From: JAGWRI01 sp963728785
GTDB taxonomy: Bacteria > Gemmatimonadota > Gemmatimonadetes > Gemmatimonadales > Gemmatimonadaceae
DNA: 64,000 bases
NCBI GenBank assembly: GCA_963728785.1
Contig: CAVSKV010000002.1
Span: 682,001 to 746,000 of the forward strand
Direction: 5' to 3'
Each line of letters begins with the position of its first letter. The first letter of the stretch is position 1. The notes under the pieces were generated by a model that saw only the letters and a list, made by a program, of their open reading frames with translations, was not told where the DNA came from and did no database searches. Of the stretch, positions 35,009 to 44,253 are shown piece by piece. The position numbers and the translations under genes were made by a program.

Positions 35009-36396
35009 TGGACGCCGACGCGGTACTTAGTGCCGTGCGATTTTCGCGACAGGATGCCACGGTCCTCGAGGCACCGGCCGAAGGCGGTATTCGACAACAC
35101 GGCCTCGCCGGAGTCGCCGGCCCAGCGGTGATACGCCTGGTACAGTTCCGTGGCTTGCGCTTGGTGCGCGGGCCCGAGTTCGCAACACTCCTCGATGAAC
35201 GCCCCGAGGACGTCGCTTTCGACGCGATAGCTGGCGGTGGCCGCCACCACGCGCTCTGGCGCCCGCAGGCCGCCTTCCAGCCACGCCAGACACCCTTCGA
35301 CCGCCCAGTTCAGGATCCCCGGCAGCTCGGCGCGGAGGCGGCTCGCTGGCCACTTGAGCGTGGCGTCGCGCTCGGCCTCGGGAATCGTGACCTCGAACGG
35401 GATCAGGCGCAGCCGGCTCCAGATGGCGTAGTCGGTGCCGCGGACGACCGGCTTGTGGTTGGTGTCGAACCAGAGCTTGAACGTCGGCTCGAATTCGAAC
35501 GCCTCGGCGTAGAGGAAGCGCGCCGAGACACGGGCGTTCCCCGTCAGGGCTTTGATCATCGACTCGTTCAGCCGCTTCCCTTCGGCGAGTTCGGAGCTCC
35601 GGACGAGGCGACTCCCCGCGAGGCGCGCGATGTCGTTCCGCGGGCCGGAGCCGGTCCGCTCCAGGAAGGTCGCGAAGTCGGCCTCGCACGCGTAGTCGCC
35701 GAGGAGCGTGGCCACCGTCTCAATGAAGGTTGATTTCCCGTTCGCACCGTTGCCATAAAGCACGTGGAGGCAGCGCTCGCGCGTGTCGCCGGTGAGCGAG
35801 TAGCCAACCGCCCGCTGGAGGTAGTCGATCAGGGTCCGGTCGCCGCCGAAGAGCCGATTGAGCACCTCATGCCAGAGCGGGCACGTCGCGGCGGCGTCGT
35901 AGGCGACCGGCGCCAGCTTCGTGATCAGTTGCGCGCGGTCGTGCGGCCGGAGTTCGCCGGTCCGGAGATCGAGCGTGCCGTTCTCCACGTTGAACGCGAA
36001 GGGGTCGCGATCGAGTTCGTTCTGCAGCATCGGGATCCCGGGCTCGGACTCGGCGCGCTCGAGCAGGGCGCGGACGCGCGCATTCTGCTCGCTTGCAATT
36101 GCCCACTTCACGAGGTCCTTCTGGTCGGCCTTGTTCTCGAGGGCCTTGGCCTCGGTGCGCAGCTGGCGAATGACGCGCTTCGCCAGCTGATGCACGGCCT
36201 GTTTGTCGTCCATTGCCCAGCGCGACCCGTCCCAGAGATACCAGCGCTTGCGCTTGACCTCGTAGCGCAGATCGTGGCCGTGGAAGTGCACAAGCCGCTC
36301 CGCGTTCCCGATGTCGGTGTGCGCGAAGAAGCGGGGCGCGTTCTCCGGCGGCTGGGCGGCCAGCCCGGTGTCGATCGCGGCGAGGGTAGCGGTCAC
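34972..36396 (-). CDS. phage/plasmid primase-helicase, P4/D5 type (helicase part)
   Basis: A 474-residue protein with a D5_N-like region (VENGTLDLRTGELRPHD, then CPLWHEVLNRLFGGD) and a superfamily 3 helicase core. Walker A is GNGANGKST (residues 215-223), followed by sensor-like RSSELAEGKRLNESMIKALTG and WFDTNHKP. A C-terminal winged-helix-like region holds YHRWAGDSGEAVLSN. It would unwind the origin during replication of the mobile element. An N-terminal Toprim/primase domain is absent. GTG 36396 overlaps the upstream stop as GTGA. The iteron array at its 3' end is its likely binding site. Confidence 0.85.
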   Translation of the reverse strand: MTATLAAIDTGLAAQPPENAPRFFAHTDIGNAERLVHFHGHDLRYEVKRKRWYLWDGSRWAMDDKQAVHQLAKRVIRQLRTEAKALENKADQKDLVKWAIASEQNARVRALLERAESEPGIPMLQNELDRDPFAFNVENGTLDLRTGELRPHDRAQLITKLAPVAYDAAATCPLWHEVLNRLFGGDRTLIDYLQRAVGYSLTGDTRERCLHVLYGNGANGKSTFIETVATLLGDYACEADFATFLERTGSGPRNDIARLAGSRLVRSSELAEGKRLNESMIKALTGNARVSARFLYAEAFEFEPTFKLWFDTNHKPVVRGTDYAIWSRLRLIPFEVTIPEAERDATLKWPASRLRAELPGILNWAVEGCLAWLEGGLRAPERVVAATASYRVESDVLGAFIEECCELGPAHQAQATELYQAYHRWAGDSGEAVLSNTAFGRCLEDRGILSRKSHGTKYRVGVQLSPDHSGSLFP

Positions 36397-36665
36397 GGCG
36401 CGCACTCCGAGGGCAACCGGCCGCCGGACTCGCCGATGAGCTCCTCTACGGTCAACACGCGCACGGCGTGGAGCGTGCGCGCCCGCTGTCCGCCCTGATG
36501 TTGCACCCGTTCGGCTCCCCAGGCCGCCTTCCTTTCGTCGCGGTGCGCGGCGCGGGACGCGCGCTGGGAGGCGGCCCGCTTTTCCGGGTTCCGCGCGTAG
36601 CACGCGCGCTGATAGGCTCTCCGGTGCTCACAGTCCAGGATGTCGCCGGCGGTCATGCGCGGCAC
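36393..36665 (-). CDS. small basic island protein, possible zinc or HNH-like fragment
   Basis: A 90-residue, strongly basic protein. The segment CEHRRAYQRACYARNPEKRA with repeated Arg/Ala helix turns resembles the N-terminal helices of phage recombination endonuclease VII-like proteins, but the catalytic part is absent. Function is unknown. It overlaps the helicase gene by 4 nt and lies directly upstream of it. Confidence 0.5.
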   Translation of the reverse strand: MPRMTAGDILDCEHRRAYQRACYARNPEKRAASQRASRAAHRDERKAAWGAERVQHQGGQRARTLHAVRVLTVEELIGESGGRLPSECAP

Positions 36666-36914
36666 CCGCTGAGCCCCCCGCAGTGCGCGACCAATGGCAC
36701 GGCGGGTGCGGCTCCGGTTCCGAATCGACGAGGCTCGCGGCCTCGCGAAATTCCGATTGCGTTGATATTCTTCTTCATGTTCGCCCGCCTCCGCGGGTGA
36801 ATGGTCATCGAGCGCGCCGTGGAATCGATGGGCGTCGATTCGGCGGCGTTGCTACGTACATGGGCGAGCGCACCGGCCAGCCTCGCGCTGACTCACCCTC
36901 GCCCCCGGATCCAG

Positions 36915-37079
36915 TCATCGCGTCGGGCATCGGTCGCCCGGCGTCTTCCGTTGCGGCTGTCCCCCGCTCGGTGCCGCGGTGAGGCGCCTCTCGATGATCT
37001 TGAGAAGGCCACTCACGGCGTGCTCCGGTGTGGGGATGAAGGAGACGATCGTGACGACGTCCGCGACGTGTGAACGCAT
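36915..37079 (-). CDS. small hypothetical island protein
   Basis: A 54-residue frame starting MRSHVADVVTIVSFIPTPEH. A hydrophobic segment is followed by an amphipathic helix and a basic tail. The ATG lies 1 nt after the stop of the upstream HTH gene, which suggests an operon. About 250 nt between this gene and 36665 show no convincing frame. Confidence 0.4.
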   Translation of the reverse strand: MRSHVADVVTIVSFIPTPEHAVSGLLKIIERRLTAAPSGGQPQRKTPGDRCPTR

Positions 37080-37080
37080 C

Positions 37081-37317
37081 CTAGCCGTGCCCACTGCGAG
37101 CCATTGCCTTTGGCTGAACGAGCCCTCGTAGGCTCTGCCGCAGGTACCGCTCAACCGCAGCACGGCTCGCGAACCAACGGCCGCCGCTGCACGAGCGAGA
37201 GCGGTCGAAGACGCCCTCGATCACGCCGCTCTGCACCAAGCGAATCAACCGCTCTCGCGTCAGTCCGCTCCCGGCCGCCAGCTCGTTCACCGGCAGGAAA
37301 TCATTCGGAGTATCCAT
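37081..37317 (-). CDS. small HTH (AlpA/excisionase-like) DNA-binding protein
   Basis: A 78-residue protein. FLPVNELAAGSGLTRERLIRLVQSG and the following RWFASRAAVERYLRQSL form a MerR/AlpA-type winged helix, as found in activators or excisionases of P4-like islands. ATG 37317 has AAGGGG upstream. It is divergent from the repressor gene, with a palindromic operator between the two, an arrangement typical of a lysogeny-like switch. Confidence 0.7.
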   Translation of the reverse strand: MDTPNDFLPVNELAAGSGLTRERLIRLVQSGVIEGVFDRSRSCSGGRWFASRAAVERYLRQSLRGLVQPKAMARSGHG

Positions 37318-37353
37318 TCCGGCCCCTTGACAGTTACCGGGTAGAGATAGAAG

Positions 37354-37370
37354 CATTCTTCGTGAGAATG
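37354..37370. promoter_or_regulatory. operator-like palindrome between divergent regulators
   Basis: CATTCT and AGAATG form a perfect inverted repeat with a 5-bp spacer. It sits just upstream of the ribosome site of the repressor and 37 bp from the start of the divergent HTH gene. A TTGACA -35-like sequence lies at 37327-37332. It is the best candidate for the repressor binding site. Confidence 0.5.
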
Positions 37371-37381
37371 GAGGGGCATTT

Positions 37382-37960
37382 ATGCCCCCCTTGAGCCCCA
37401 CGAGTTCGCGAATGCCGCCGCGCCCCCCTTTGCCAAGTCCAGGCCTGAATCCGCACGTCAGCGGGGACGCTTCCAGCCCCGAGGCGTGCACCCTCCACGC
37501 GAGTATCGTCGCGGAAATAAACCGCGAACTCGAGACGGTCGATCTCGGCAAGCGCAATGACTTGGCGCAGCAACTGATGAAACAGCGTGTGGAGGAGTGG
37601 ATCGCCTATGAGTATCGCGCGAGGTTCGCCAGGCGGCTGAGAGTGCTGATGAACCTGGTGGGCAAGTCCCAGGCCGGCCTTGCGCGGGACATCGGCGTCG
37701 ATCGCCGCACTGTCAAAAGGTGGCTCCAGGCGACTCGTGCGCCCGATTTTCAGCAAATCATATCGATTTGCGAGAACTGCTTTTCTAACGCGAACTGGCT
37801 CCTCGGCCTTGGCGGCGACGAAGACAAACCGCAGGTGGAAGTGAACCCACCGCTTCTTAGAATCGTGATAAACGATAGAAAGAACCGACCACCGCGATTC
37901 CTACCGCCGGCGTCACGAAAAGGGGGGGACCGGCGCACTAATCGGCCGGTTTCAGGATGA
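37382..37960 (+). CDS. XRE-family repressor of the integrated element
   Basis: A 192-residue protein. Residues 80-145 form a helix-turn-helix of the XRE/CI type: RFARRLRVLMNLVGKSQAGL, then ARDIGVDRRTVKRWLQATR, then ICENCFSNANWLLGLGG, where the last block matches the stage at which phage repressors read WLLxG. The first 45 residues are Pro-rich and the last 45 are basic. GGAGGGG precedes ATG 37382. It is transcribed away from the satellite operon and probably represses it through the palindrome at 37354. Confidence 0.82.
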   Translation: MPPLSPTSSRMPPRPPLPSPGLNPHVSGDASSPEACTLHASIVAEINRELETVDLGKRNDLAQQLMKQRVEEWIAYEYRARFARRLRVLMNLVGKSQAGLARDIGVDRRTVKRWLQATRAPDFQQIISICENCFSNANWLLGLGGDEDKPQVEVNPPLLRIVINDRKNRPPRFLPPASRKGGDRRTNRPVSG

Positions 37961-38155
37961 GGCACGGTCGCCTCGATTCCGGGTGAACAGGCGGGCGCGC
38001 ACCTCCGAGCGAAGCTCAATAAGCCCGTTGACGAACGCTTCGCCGCGCATCACCAACTGCACTCCTCCATCGTACACTTCGCGCACCCGCTCGCCGACGA
38101 TGAAGATCCGGAAGTCCTCCTCGTCGTCACGGCCGTCGATTTGGATCGCGACCAC
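37952..38155 (-). CDS. small hypothetical protein
   Basis: A 67-residue protein with alternating strands (MVAIQIDGRDDEEDFRIFIV, then GGVQLVMRGEAFVNGLIELR). It is compact and acidic at the N-terminus and basic at the C-terminus, unlike the arginine-rich antisense frames nearby. Family unknown. It overlaps the repressor 3' end by 9 nt in convergent orientation. Confidence 0.5.
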   Translation of the reverse strand: MVAIQIDGRDDEEDFRIFIVGERVREVYDGGVQLVMRGEAFVNGLIELRSEVRARLFTRNRGDRASS

Positions 38156-38694
38156 CGGAGCGTGAGGAATGCTAAATCAGCAGCCGGATGACGAGCCGGT
38201 GAGACTTCGGCCTAGCGTGCGAAAAAGCTAAGCGCGGACAGGGTCCTCCGCCGTTACTTGATGGCATCGTTCCGGTGACACCATTAGAGCTGAAGGCGTT
38301 GCAGAGGTAGGGGTGGCAAGGTGATTGGACCCACCTGGGAGAAAGGCTGGCAATGGTAGCCAGGCATGACCCTCGTCTCGAGGAATCCCGTGCGGCGCCG
38401 AGGCCCCAGTTGCCCGCTGGTTCATTTGCGATTCCGGTGGGCCCGCCGCTTCCCTTGGTGTGGCCACCCGACGATCCCCGCTTGATGGGCGGAGTCCCTC
38501 AGCGGCGCGCATCAGCGAAGGGTCGCGATCGTCGCAAGTCGATTGACCGCGGTCAACGTGCGTGAGTCCGAGTTCACAACCCCGTCAGTTGCGAGATGAT
38601 CCATGGTTGATTGAGTCGAGGCGGCGCCCACATGGCATTGCGCTTACACGGCTTCAATTCTACCGTTCGATGTGTGGACCACGGAGGTGCCACC
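38156..38694. other. gene-poor gap before the methyltransferase
   Basis: About 540 bp without a convincing gene. A 70-codon frame at 38353-38565 is Pro/Arg-rich and looks random. Only the ribosome site GGAGGTG just before 38695 is clear. Confidence 0.5.
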
Positions 38695-39930
38695 ATGACC
38701 ATCGCGAATCGGATCGTCGCACATGGGGAGGTGGCACCCGAGACGTTGGTGCCGCACCCGCAGAACTTCCGTCGCCATCCCGGCGAACAGCTCGACACGC
38801 TGCGCGGCTCGATCAGAGAACTCGGCTGGGTCAAGACCGTCATCGTCAATCGGACGACGGGTCATGTGGTTGACGGCCACGCGCGGATTGAGGAGGCGCG
38901 CCGCCAAGCGTTGCCGACCATCCCGGTGACGTATGTGGAGCTCACCGAAGATGAGGAGCGGCTCGCGCTCGCCATCCTCGACCCGATCAGCGAGATGGCC
39001 TTCCGCGATGAGGAGGCGATCCGCGCCCTGCTCGCGAGCGTGGCGACCGAAGACGCGGCGCTCACCGCACTCCTCGAGCACCTGGGCAAGTCGGCCAGCA
39101 CGACGATGGGCCTGCTCCCCGGCGTCGATGTCGATGATGCCCCACCTGTTCCCGCCGAGCCCATCACGCAGGTCGGAGACCTCGTGCTCTTGGCCGATCA
39201 TCGGCTTTTGTGTGGTGACGCCACGAGCGCAGCCGCGTGGCCGACCTTAATGGACGGCCGCGCAGCGGAGGTGGTCTGGACCGACCCGCCGTACGGAGTC
39301 AATTACGTGGGTAAGACTGCGGACCAGCTCACGATCGAGAATGACACCGTCGACGGCCTCGAAGCGCTGCTCGTCGCGGCCTTCTCCCACGCGCGCGAGC
39401 ATACGACGGCGGGGACGCCGTTCTATATCGCCGCGCCTGCGGGGCCGGCTGGAATCATCTTCCGATCCGCCATCGGCCAGAGCGGCCTCCGCTTCCACCA
39501 AGCACTCGTGTGGGTCAAGGACACCATGGTGCTGGGCCATAGCGACTACCACTACCGGCACGAGGATCTGCTCTACGGCTGGATGCCGGGCGAGGGCCGG
39601 CCCGGGCGCGGGGCTCACCCTGGCAGCCGATGGGAAGGCGATCACGCGCAGACCACGGTGTTGGAGTTCGAGCGGCCGAAGCGGAGCGAGGAGCATCCGA
39701 CGATGAAGCCGGTGGCCCTCGTTGCGTACTGCCTCCGAAACAGCAGCCGCTTGGGCAACCTCGTACTCGACCCGTTCGCCGGGAGTGGGACCACCATCAT
39801 TGCGGCCGAGCAGGAGCACCGCCGGTGTTACGCGATGGAGCTCGACCCGAAGTACTGCGACGTCGTTGTGTCACGGTGGGAGCAGGCAACTGGGGGCACC
39901 GCGGAACGCATAAGGGGCGAACGTGGGTAA
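38695..39930 (+). CDS. ParB-domain DNA methyltransferase, beta-class
   Basis: A 411-residue phage-type methylase. Residues 1-100 are a ParB/Srx-like domain (VKTVIVNRTTGHVVDGHARI, EARRQALPTIPV). The methyltransferase domain has the catalytic TDPPYGVNY near residue 195 ahead of the SAM motif LDPFAGSGTTI near residue 357, which is the beta-class order used by many N6-adenine or N4-cytosine enzymes. Such proteins are carried by prophages to protect or mark DNA, usually without a cognate nuclease, and none is adjacent here. GGAGGTG precedes ATG 38695. The 3' end overlaps the next gene by 8 nt. Confidence 0.9.
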   Translation: MTIANRIVAHGEVAPETLVPHPQNFRRHPGEQLDTLRGSIRELGWVKTVIVNRTTGHVVDGHARIEEARRQALPTIPVTYVELTEDEERLALAILDPISEMAFRDEEAIRALLASVATEDAALTALLEHLGKSASTTMGLLPGVDVDDAPPVPAEPITQVGDLVLLADHRLLCGDATSAAAWPTLMDGRAAEVVWTDPPYGVNYVGKTADQLTIENDTVDGLEALLVAAFSHAREHTTAGTPFYIAAPAGPAGIIFRSAIGQSGLRFHQALVWVKDTMVLGHSDYHYRHEDLLYGWMPGEGRPGRGAHPGSRWEGDHAQTTVLEFERPKRSEEHPTMKPVALVAYCLRNSSRLGNLVLDPFAGSGTTIIAAEQEHRRCYAMELDPKYCDVVVSRWEQATGGTAERIRGERG

Positions 39931-40507
39931 CCTGGCCAGCCAGGAAGCGCGGCCGGACGTCGCCGAGGCGGCCGTCCGATCCGTGCAGGCGTTGGAGCTG
40001 CGCATCGCCGGCGGCAGCTATCGCCAGATCGCCAAGACACTCGACGTCTCCGTCTCGGTCGCGCACCATTACGTGGTCGAGGCGCTGCGAGAGACACGGG
40101 AAGTTGCGATCGAACGGGCCGAGGAACTCAAAATCGTCGAGCTTGCGCGACTCGATTCCTGGACGTTGAAGCTCACGTCGGGGCGCACACTGACCCCGCG
40201 CGTCGTCGATACGCTGCTCCGGATCTCCGAACGCCGCGCTCGCCTGCTTGGCTTGGACGCCCCGGTCAAGCGCGAGTTCAGCGGGCCCGGCGGCGGCCCG
40301 ATCCAGATCGCGCCCGCCTCAACGCGCTGGGACCTGACGAAACTCTCGAACGAGCAACTGGACGAACTCGAACGCATGGCGATCCTCGCCCGCGCCGAGC
40401 CGGTTGCCATCCAAGCCATCTCATCACCCGATACCGAGGAGCACCCCGATGAAACGCACCCTGATTCTTCTGAGCCTCTGCGCCTCGACGCTGGCTGCAG
40501 CCTGTAG
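39923..40507 (+). CDS. phage terminase small subunit-like HTH protein
   Basis: A 194-residue protein. The N-terminal helix-turn-helix AGGSYRQIAKTLDVSVSVAH followed by a long helical region (REVAIERAEELKIVELARLD) and RISERRARLLGLDAPVKRE resembles small terminase subunits or similar phage HTH proteins. No large terminase is present, which would suit a satellite that borrows packaging functions. The GTG start overlaps the methylase by 8 nt. The last 20 residues overlap the start of the lipoprotein gene. Confidence 0.6.
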   Translation: MGNLASQEARPDVAEAAVRSVQALELRIAGGSYRQIAKTLDVSVSVAHHYVVEALRETREVAIERAEELKIVELARLDSWTLKLTSGRTLTPRVVDTLLRISERRARLLGLDAPVKREFSGPGGGPIQIAPASTRWDLTKLSNEQLDELERMAILARAEPVAIQAISSPDTEEHPDETHPDSSEPLRLDAGCSL

Positions 40508-40877
40508 CGGCAGCACGAGCGCCACGGCGCCGACGCGCTCGCTCGTCGGCGTCTACCAGCTCGCCAGCGTGAACGGCATGGCGCTTCCCGCGACGCTCAA
40601 CGTCAGCGGTTATATCTTCACGTACACGAGCGGCACGCTCCAAGTCGCGGACACGAGTTATCAGCTCGACGTCTGTATCTTCGACGGCGACGGAGAGGTA
40701 AGCCGATGTGGAACGGGGTTCCAGGATGACCAGCGGTGGGGCGAGTGGTGGAACACTGGCGGCGGAACGGCCACCTTCCTCGACGAGATGACCAATAACC
40801 GCTTGACCGAAACGGTGACCGGCGGATCACTCACGATCGAGGGTGCGCTCGGAGCTACGTACCAATTCACGAGGTAG
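40449..40877 (+). CDS. small lipoprotein
   Basis: A 142-residue exported lipoprotein. MKRTLILLSLCASTLAAAC gives a signal ending in a lipobox Cys (residue 19). The mature part is beta-rich (LVGVYQLASVNG, ALPATLNVSGYIF, GGTATFLDEM, TIEGALGATYQF), like small lipocalin- or META-type folds. It overlaps the preceding gene by 59 nt, with GAGGAG upstream of the ATG. Surface lipoproteins of this kind are common moron-type cargo, but the function is unknown. Confidence 0.75.
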   Translation: MKRTLILLSLCASTLAAACSGSTSATAPTRSLVGVYQLASVNGMALPATLNVSGYIFTYTSGTLQVADTSYQLDVCIFDGDGEVSRCGTGFQDDQRWGEWWNTGGGTATFLDEMTNNRLTETVTGGSLTIEGALGATYQFTR

Positions 40878-40909
40878 CGGCTTGACGAAACGCGTTTGAT
40901 CTCTCGCGG

Positions 40910-41014
40910 ATGCCCACGGACCTCCTCGAACGGCTCGAAGCCATCCAAATCGAGCTCACGCCCTACCGGGTGGCCGTCGCCGACGAATCCGCCCCGGACG
41001 TCGAGGGGCCGTAA
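40910..41014 (+). CDS. possible 34-residue frame, probably a gene remnant
   Basis: ATG 40910 opens a short acidic frame MPTDLLERLEAIQIELTPYR ending in TAA. It reads like the start of a normal helical protein cut short. The 200 bp beyond it are extremely GC-rich and non-coding in appearance. It could be a truncated gene end left by an insertion. Confidence 0.3.
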   Translation: MPTDLLERLEAIQIELTPYRVAVADESAPDVEGP

Positions 41015-41219
41015 GGGCGGAGCCCGCCGAGGGCCGCGACAGGGGGCCCGTGTGCCGTTCCGATCCGGGCGGAGGCCCGTCCCTTGGGGCGGCCCCAGCG
41101 CGGGCCACACGGGGCATCGTCGGCCCATTCGGGCGGGGTTGGGCGCCGGGTGTGCCGGGGCTGACAGGGGCGATCAGTGTACGCGCATGGCCGGGGGATG
41201 GGGCGAGCGGCGCCCCGGC

Positions 41220-41341
41220 TGCTGACAATACGCTGACAAGGCCGGCAAATACGGCGGGCAGATCCGCGGCAATCGGCCGAATCTCCCGGTGGAGTCGAGC
41301 TGGAGGCGCGCCCGAACTCGTCTGATGCGGACTCAGACGCA
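41220..41341 (+). repeat. recombination-site-like module, copy A
   Basis: The arm repeat TGCTGACAA is at 41220-41228, with CGCTGACAA at 41231-41239, an 11-bp period. The core begins 97 bp after the first arm: CTCGTCTGA (41317-41325), centre TGCGGAC (41326-41332) and TCAGACGCA (41333-41341). The centre is flanked by a perfect CGTCTGA/TCAGACG inverted repeat. It lies between the satellite-like block and the ADOP permease. It shares spacing, orientation and both boxes with copies B, C and D. Confidence 0.7.
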
Positions 41342-41589
41342 GCGTGGTCGGGGCCCGCTCGCCCGTTCGGCGGCGAGGACGCCATCAGGCCCGTCATGGT
41401 GACGTGGCTGGCAGGCTAGGCAGGCACAGGACCGGCGATGCTGCCTCCGGCCGGCCGGGTTCCCATAATGCAACCCAGTTGGGTGCCATCGCTGATTAGG
41501 TCTACTGCGCATTCCGCTCCTCGCCCCCGTCACACGCCGCGATTATGATATGGTGCCGGCCGTTCGGCATCACTCATAACGGGTGAACC

Positions 41590-43992
41590 ATGAGAAGCCG
41601 CACCGTCGAAACCCTCCAGGGACTCGCGCACGACCTCGGCCTCACGGCCCGCCAATTGGCGAAGGCCCGTGGGTTCACCTTTGTCGCCGTAATCACACTG
41701 GCTCTGGGCATCGGCGCCAACACGGCGATCTTCACGGTCGTCCACCACCTGCTGCTTGACCCGGTGCCGTACCCGGACGGCAACAGTGTCGTGATGCTCA
41801 TGCGGACGGCAGGCGGGGGCAAGTTCACGTCGACGCCGGATACGACGGCATTTGCGGCATGGCAAACCCGGACCCATACGTTGGAAAGCTTCGCCGCCGC
41901 GCGCGAGCAGCAGCTCCCGGTGGGCCATCTCGCCTTGGCGGACACGGTGCCGGTTGCCTACGTCACCCCCGGCTTTTTGAACCTGTTGCGGGTGCGGCCC
42001 CAGCTCGGTCGCGATTTTGTTTCTGCCGATACACTGTCCGGTGCCACGCCCGTGGCGATCATCGGCGACGGCCTCTGGCGGAGTGCATACGGGGGGCGGC
42101 CCGACGTCCTCGGCGCACCGCTGCGGGTGAACGGGCGCCCCTACACGATCGTGGGCGTCGGCCCCCGGGCGCTGACCGTTCCGATGTTGGACGATCCGCC
42201 TCGCGATCTGCTTCTCCCGTACCGCATGGATTCGGCGGCGTACTTCTATGCCTTCGCGCGCCTCCGCCCGGGCGTCACGACGGCCGCGGCGTCGCAGGAG
42301 ATGGACGCTATCGTCCAATCCACGGCGGGCGGGCAGGCGGAGAGCCATCAGGGCGCCCGGGCGATGCGGGCGCAGGATTTCCTCAACCCGCGCGAGACGC
42401 AGACGGTGAAGATTCTGTTCGCCGCCGTTGGTGCGCTGCTCCTTATCGCCTGCGCCAATGTCGCCAACCTACTGCTTGCCCGAGGGTGGACCCGCCGCCG
42501 GGAGTTCGCGCTCCGGATTGCGCTCGGCGCCGGACGGGCCCGCCTCGTGCGCCAGGTGCTCGCCGAGAGCGTCGCGCTCGCCGTGGTGGGCGGCGCGCTC
42601 GGGGTGATGGTGGCATACGTCGGGTTGCACGTGATCATCGCCTTGGGGGCGGCTACACTGCGGGACCTCGATACCGTCCACATCGAACCGGCCGTGCTGG
42701 TTTGGAGCCTGGCGATTTCCATCGGCTCCGGCCTCGGATTCGGTGCGATCCCGGCCCTGTTCTCCGGTTCGCGGCCTCCCGGTGACGTGCTCCGGTCGGG
42801 GTCGCGCACGGCGTCGGGCGGCACGGCCTCGGCCCGCGTGCGGAGCGCCCTCGTGGTGGCCGAGGTGGCGATCTCCCTGGTCCTGCTGGTCGGCGCGGGC
42901 CTGTTGGCGCGCTCGTTCATGGGCCTCGTGCGGATGCCGTTGGGCTTCGAGGCCACCGGGCTCGTGCTGGTTGGCACAGCGCCGGGACCGTCTGTCACCC
43001 CGCAGACCGCGTACACTGAGGAACAAGCGGTCGTGCGTCGGCTGGATGGGTCGCCGGGCATCACCGGGGCTCAGATTGGGACCTTTCCGCAATGGGACTT
43101 CACGTATGCCTCCGACTTCCAGACTGACGGGCCGGGGGGGCCAACGCCGACGGATGTCCATTTCGCAGCCGTCACGGTCGCCGCGCCGGGCTACTTCCGG
43201 TTCATGGGCATCCCGCTGCTGGCAGGGCGCGGGTTCGACTCCACGAACGTCGCGGGCGAAGCGACGACGGTGGTGATCAACCGCGCGCTGGCGCAGAGGC
43301 TGTGGCCCGGCGTCAATCCGATTGGCCTTCAACTCCGACCCTACGAAAAGGCACCGTGGTTCACCGTGATCGGTGTCGTGGCCAACACGCGCCTTCCGGG
43401 GCGTACCGGTGACACACACGACCTGCAGATGTACGAGGCTGGCGGACGGTTCCTGGGTTCGGAGGGGCTGCTGGTCCGCACGGCCGACCCATCCGCCGCC
43501 GTGCCCGCCGTGAAGCGTGCGCTCGCCGAGGCCGGATCCTCTCTCCGGCTCCAGCAGGTGTACTACCCCAAACGGATTCTCGATCTCGGGCTCGCCCCGC
43601 TGCGGTTCGCGATGGCGCTGATCGGCGCGTTCGCCCTGATCGCGCTCGTGCTCACCGCAGTGGGGTTGTACGGCGTGGTCGCCTATGCGGTGGTGCATCG
43701 GACGCGCGAGATCGGCATCCGCGTCGCCCTCGGGGCGCAGGCCGGCGCGGTGTCTCGGCTCGTGCTGGGGCAGGGGCTCCGACTCACCGTCGTCGGCCTC
43801 GTGATCGGCCTTGTCGGCGCCGCGTTCGCCACACGTACCCTGACCACCATGCTCGTCGGCGTGAACCCGCTCGACCCGCTGACCTTCGTCGCGATCCCGG
43901 TGCTCTTGCTGGCGACCACACTGCTCGCCGCATACGTGCCCACGCGTCGCGCGCTGCGCGTTGACCCGACCGAAGCGTTGCGGGCGGAGTAG
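41590..43992 (+). CDS. ADOP/MacB-type ABC transporter permease, island copy
   Basis: An 800-residue permease with two FtsX/MacB halves. The opening is GFTFVAVITLALGIGANTAI, with LLIACANVANLLLARGWTRR closing the first loop. The second half ends with HRTREIGIRVALGAQAGAVS and the terminal LRVDPTEALRAE. It lacks the long N-terminal HLDARVDDLI segment of the chromosomal copy at 11936 and has no PadR gene next to it. Its ATPase partner is not in the window. A TATGAT -10-like sequence lies at 41544. It is the only gene between modules A and B, as cargo would be. Confidence 0.88.
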   Translation: MRSRTVETLQGLAHDLGLTARQLAKARGFTFVAVITLALGIGANTAIFTVVHHLLLDPVPYPDGNSVVMLMRTAGGGKFTSTPDTTAFAAWQTRTHTLESFAAAREQQLPVGHLALADTVPVAYVTPGFLNLLRVRPQLGRDFVSADTLSGATPVAIIGDGLWRSAYGGRPDVLGAPLRVNGRPYTIVGVGPRALTVPMLDDPPRDLLLPYRMDSAAYFYAFARLRPGVTTAAASQEMDAIVQSTAGGQAESHQGARAMRAQDFLNPRETQTVKILFAAVGALLLIACANVANLLLARGWTRRREFALRIALGAGRARLVRQVLAESVALAVVGGALGVMVAYVGLHVIIALGAATLRDLDTVHIEPAVLVWSLAISIGSGLGFGAIPALFSGSRPPGDVLRSGSRTASGGTASARVRSALVVAEVAISLVLLVGAGLLARSFMGLVRMPLGFEATGLVLVGTAPGPSVTPQTAYTEEQAVVRRLDGSPGITGAQIGTFPQWDFTYASDFQTDGPGGPTPTDVHFAAVTVAAPGYFRFMGIPLLAGRGFDSTNVAGEATTVVINRALAQRLWPGVNPIGLQLRPYEKAPWFTVIGVVANTRLPGRTGDTHDLQMYEAGGRFLGSEGLLVRTADPSAAVPAVKRALAEAGSSLRLQQVYYPKRILDLGLAPLRFAMALIGAFALIALVLTAVGLYGVVAYAVVHRTREIGIRVALGAQAGAVSRLVLGQGLRLTVVGLVIGLVGAAFATRTLTTMLVGVNPLDPLTFVAIPVLLLATTLLAAYVPTRRALRVDPTEALRAE

Positions 43993-44131
43993 GTAGTTTG
44001 GACACCGCGCTCGATCAAGCTGGCCAGCGAGGTCGAGACGGCGAAAGTGGCCCGTGGGCGTCCGGCGCGCCGGCGTACAATGGCGCCCGGCTGGTCCCAT
44101 TCCGCGGGCGGGTGTCGACCACGCCCCTCCG

Positions 44132-44253
44132 TGCTGACAATGTGCTGACAAATGCCGTATGCGTGGGCAGCGGATTCGCCAATCGTTGCGGACTTTCACA
44201 GACGATTCACGCCACCGAGGCCGCTGGGCTCCTCTGATAGGCAGTCAGCGCGG
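44132..44253 (+). repeat. recombination-site-like module, copy B
   Basis: Arms TGCTGACAA are at 44132-44140 and 44143-44151. The core begins 97 bp after the first arm: CTCCTCTGA (44229-44237), centre TAGGCAG, TCAGCGCGG (44245-44253). It lies 140 bp after the ADOP permease stop. The interval shares short blocks with copy A (GGGCAG and CAATCG). Confidence 0.72.
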
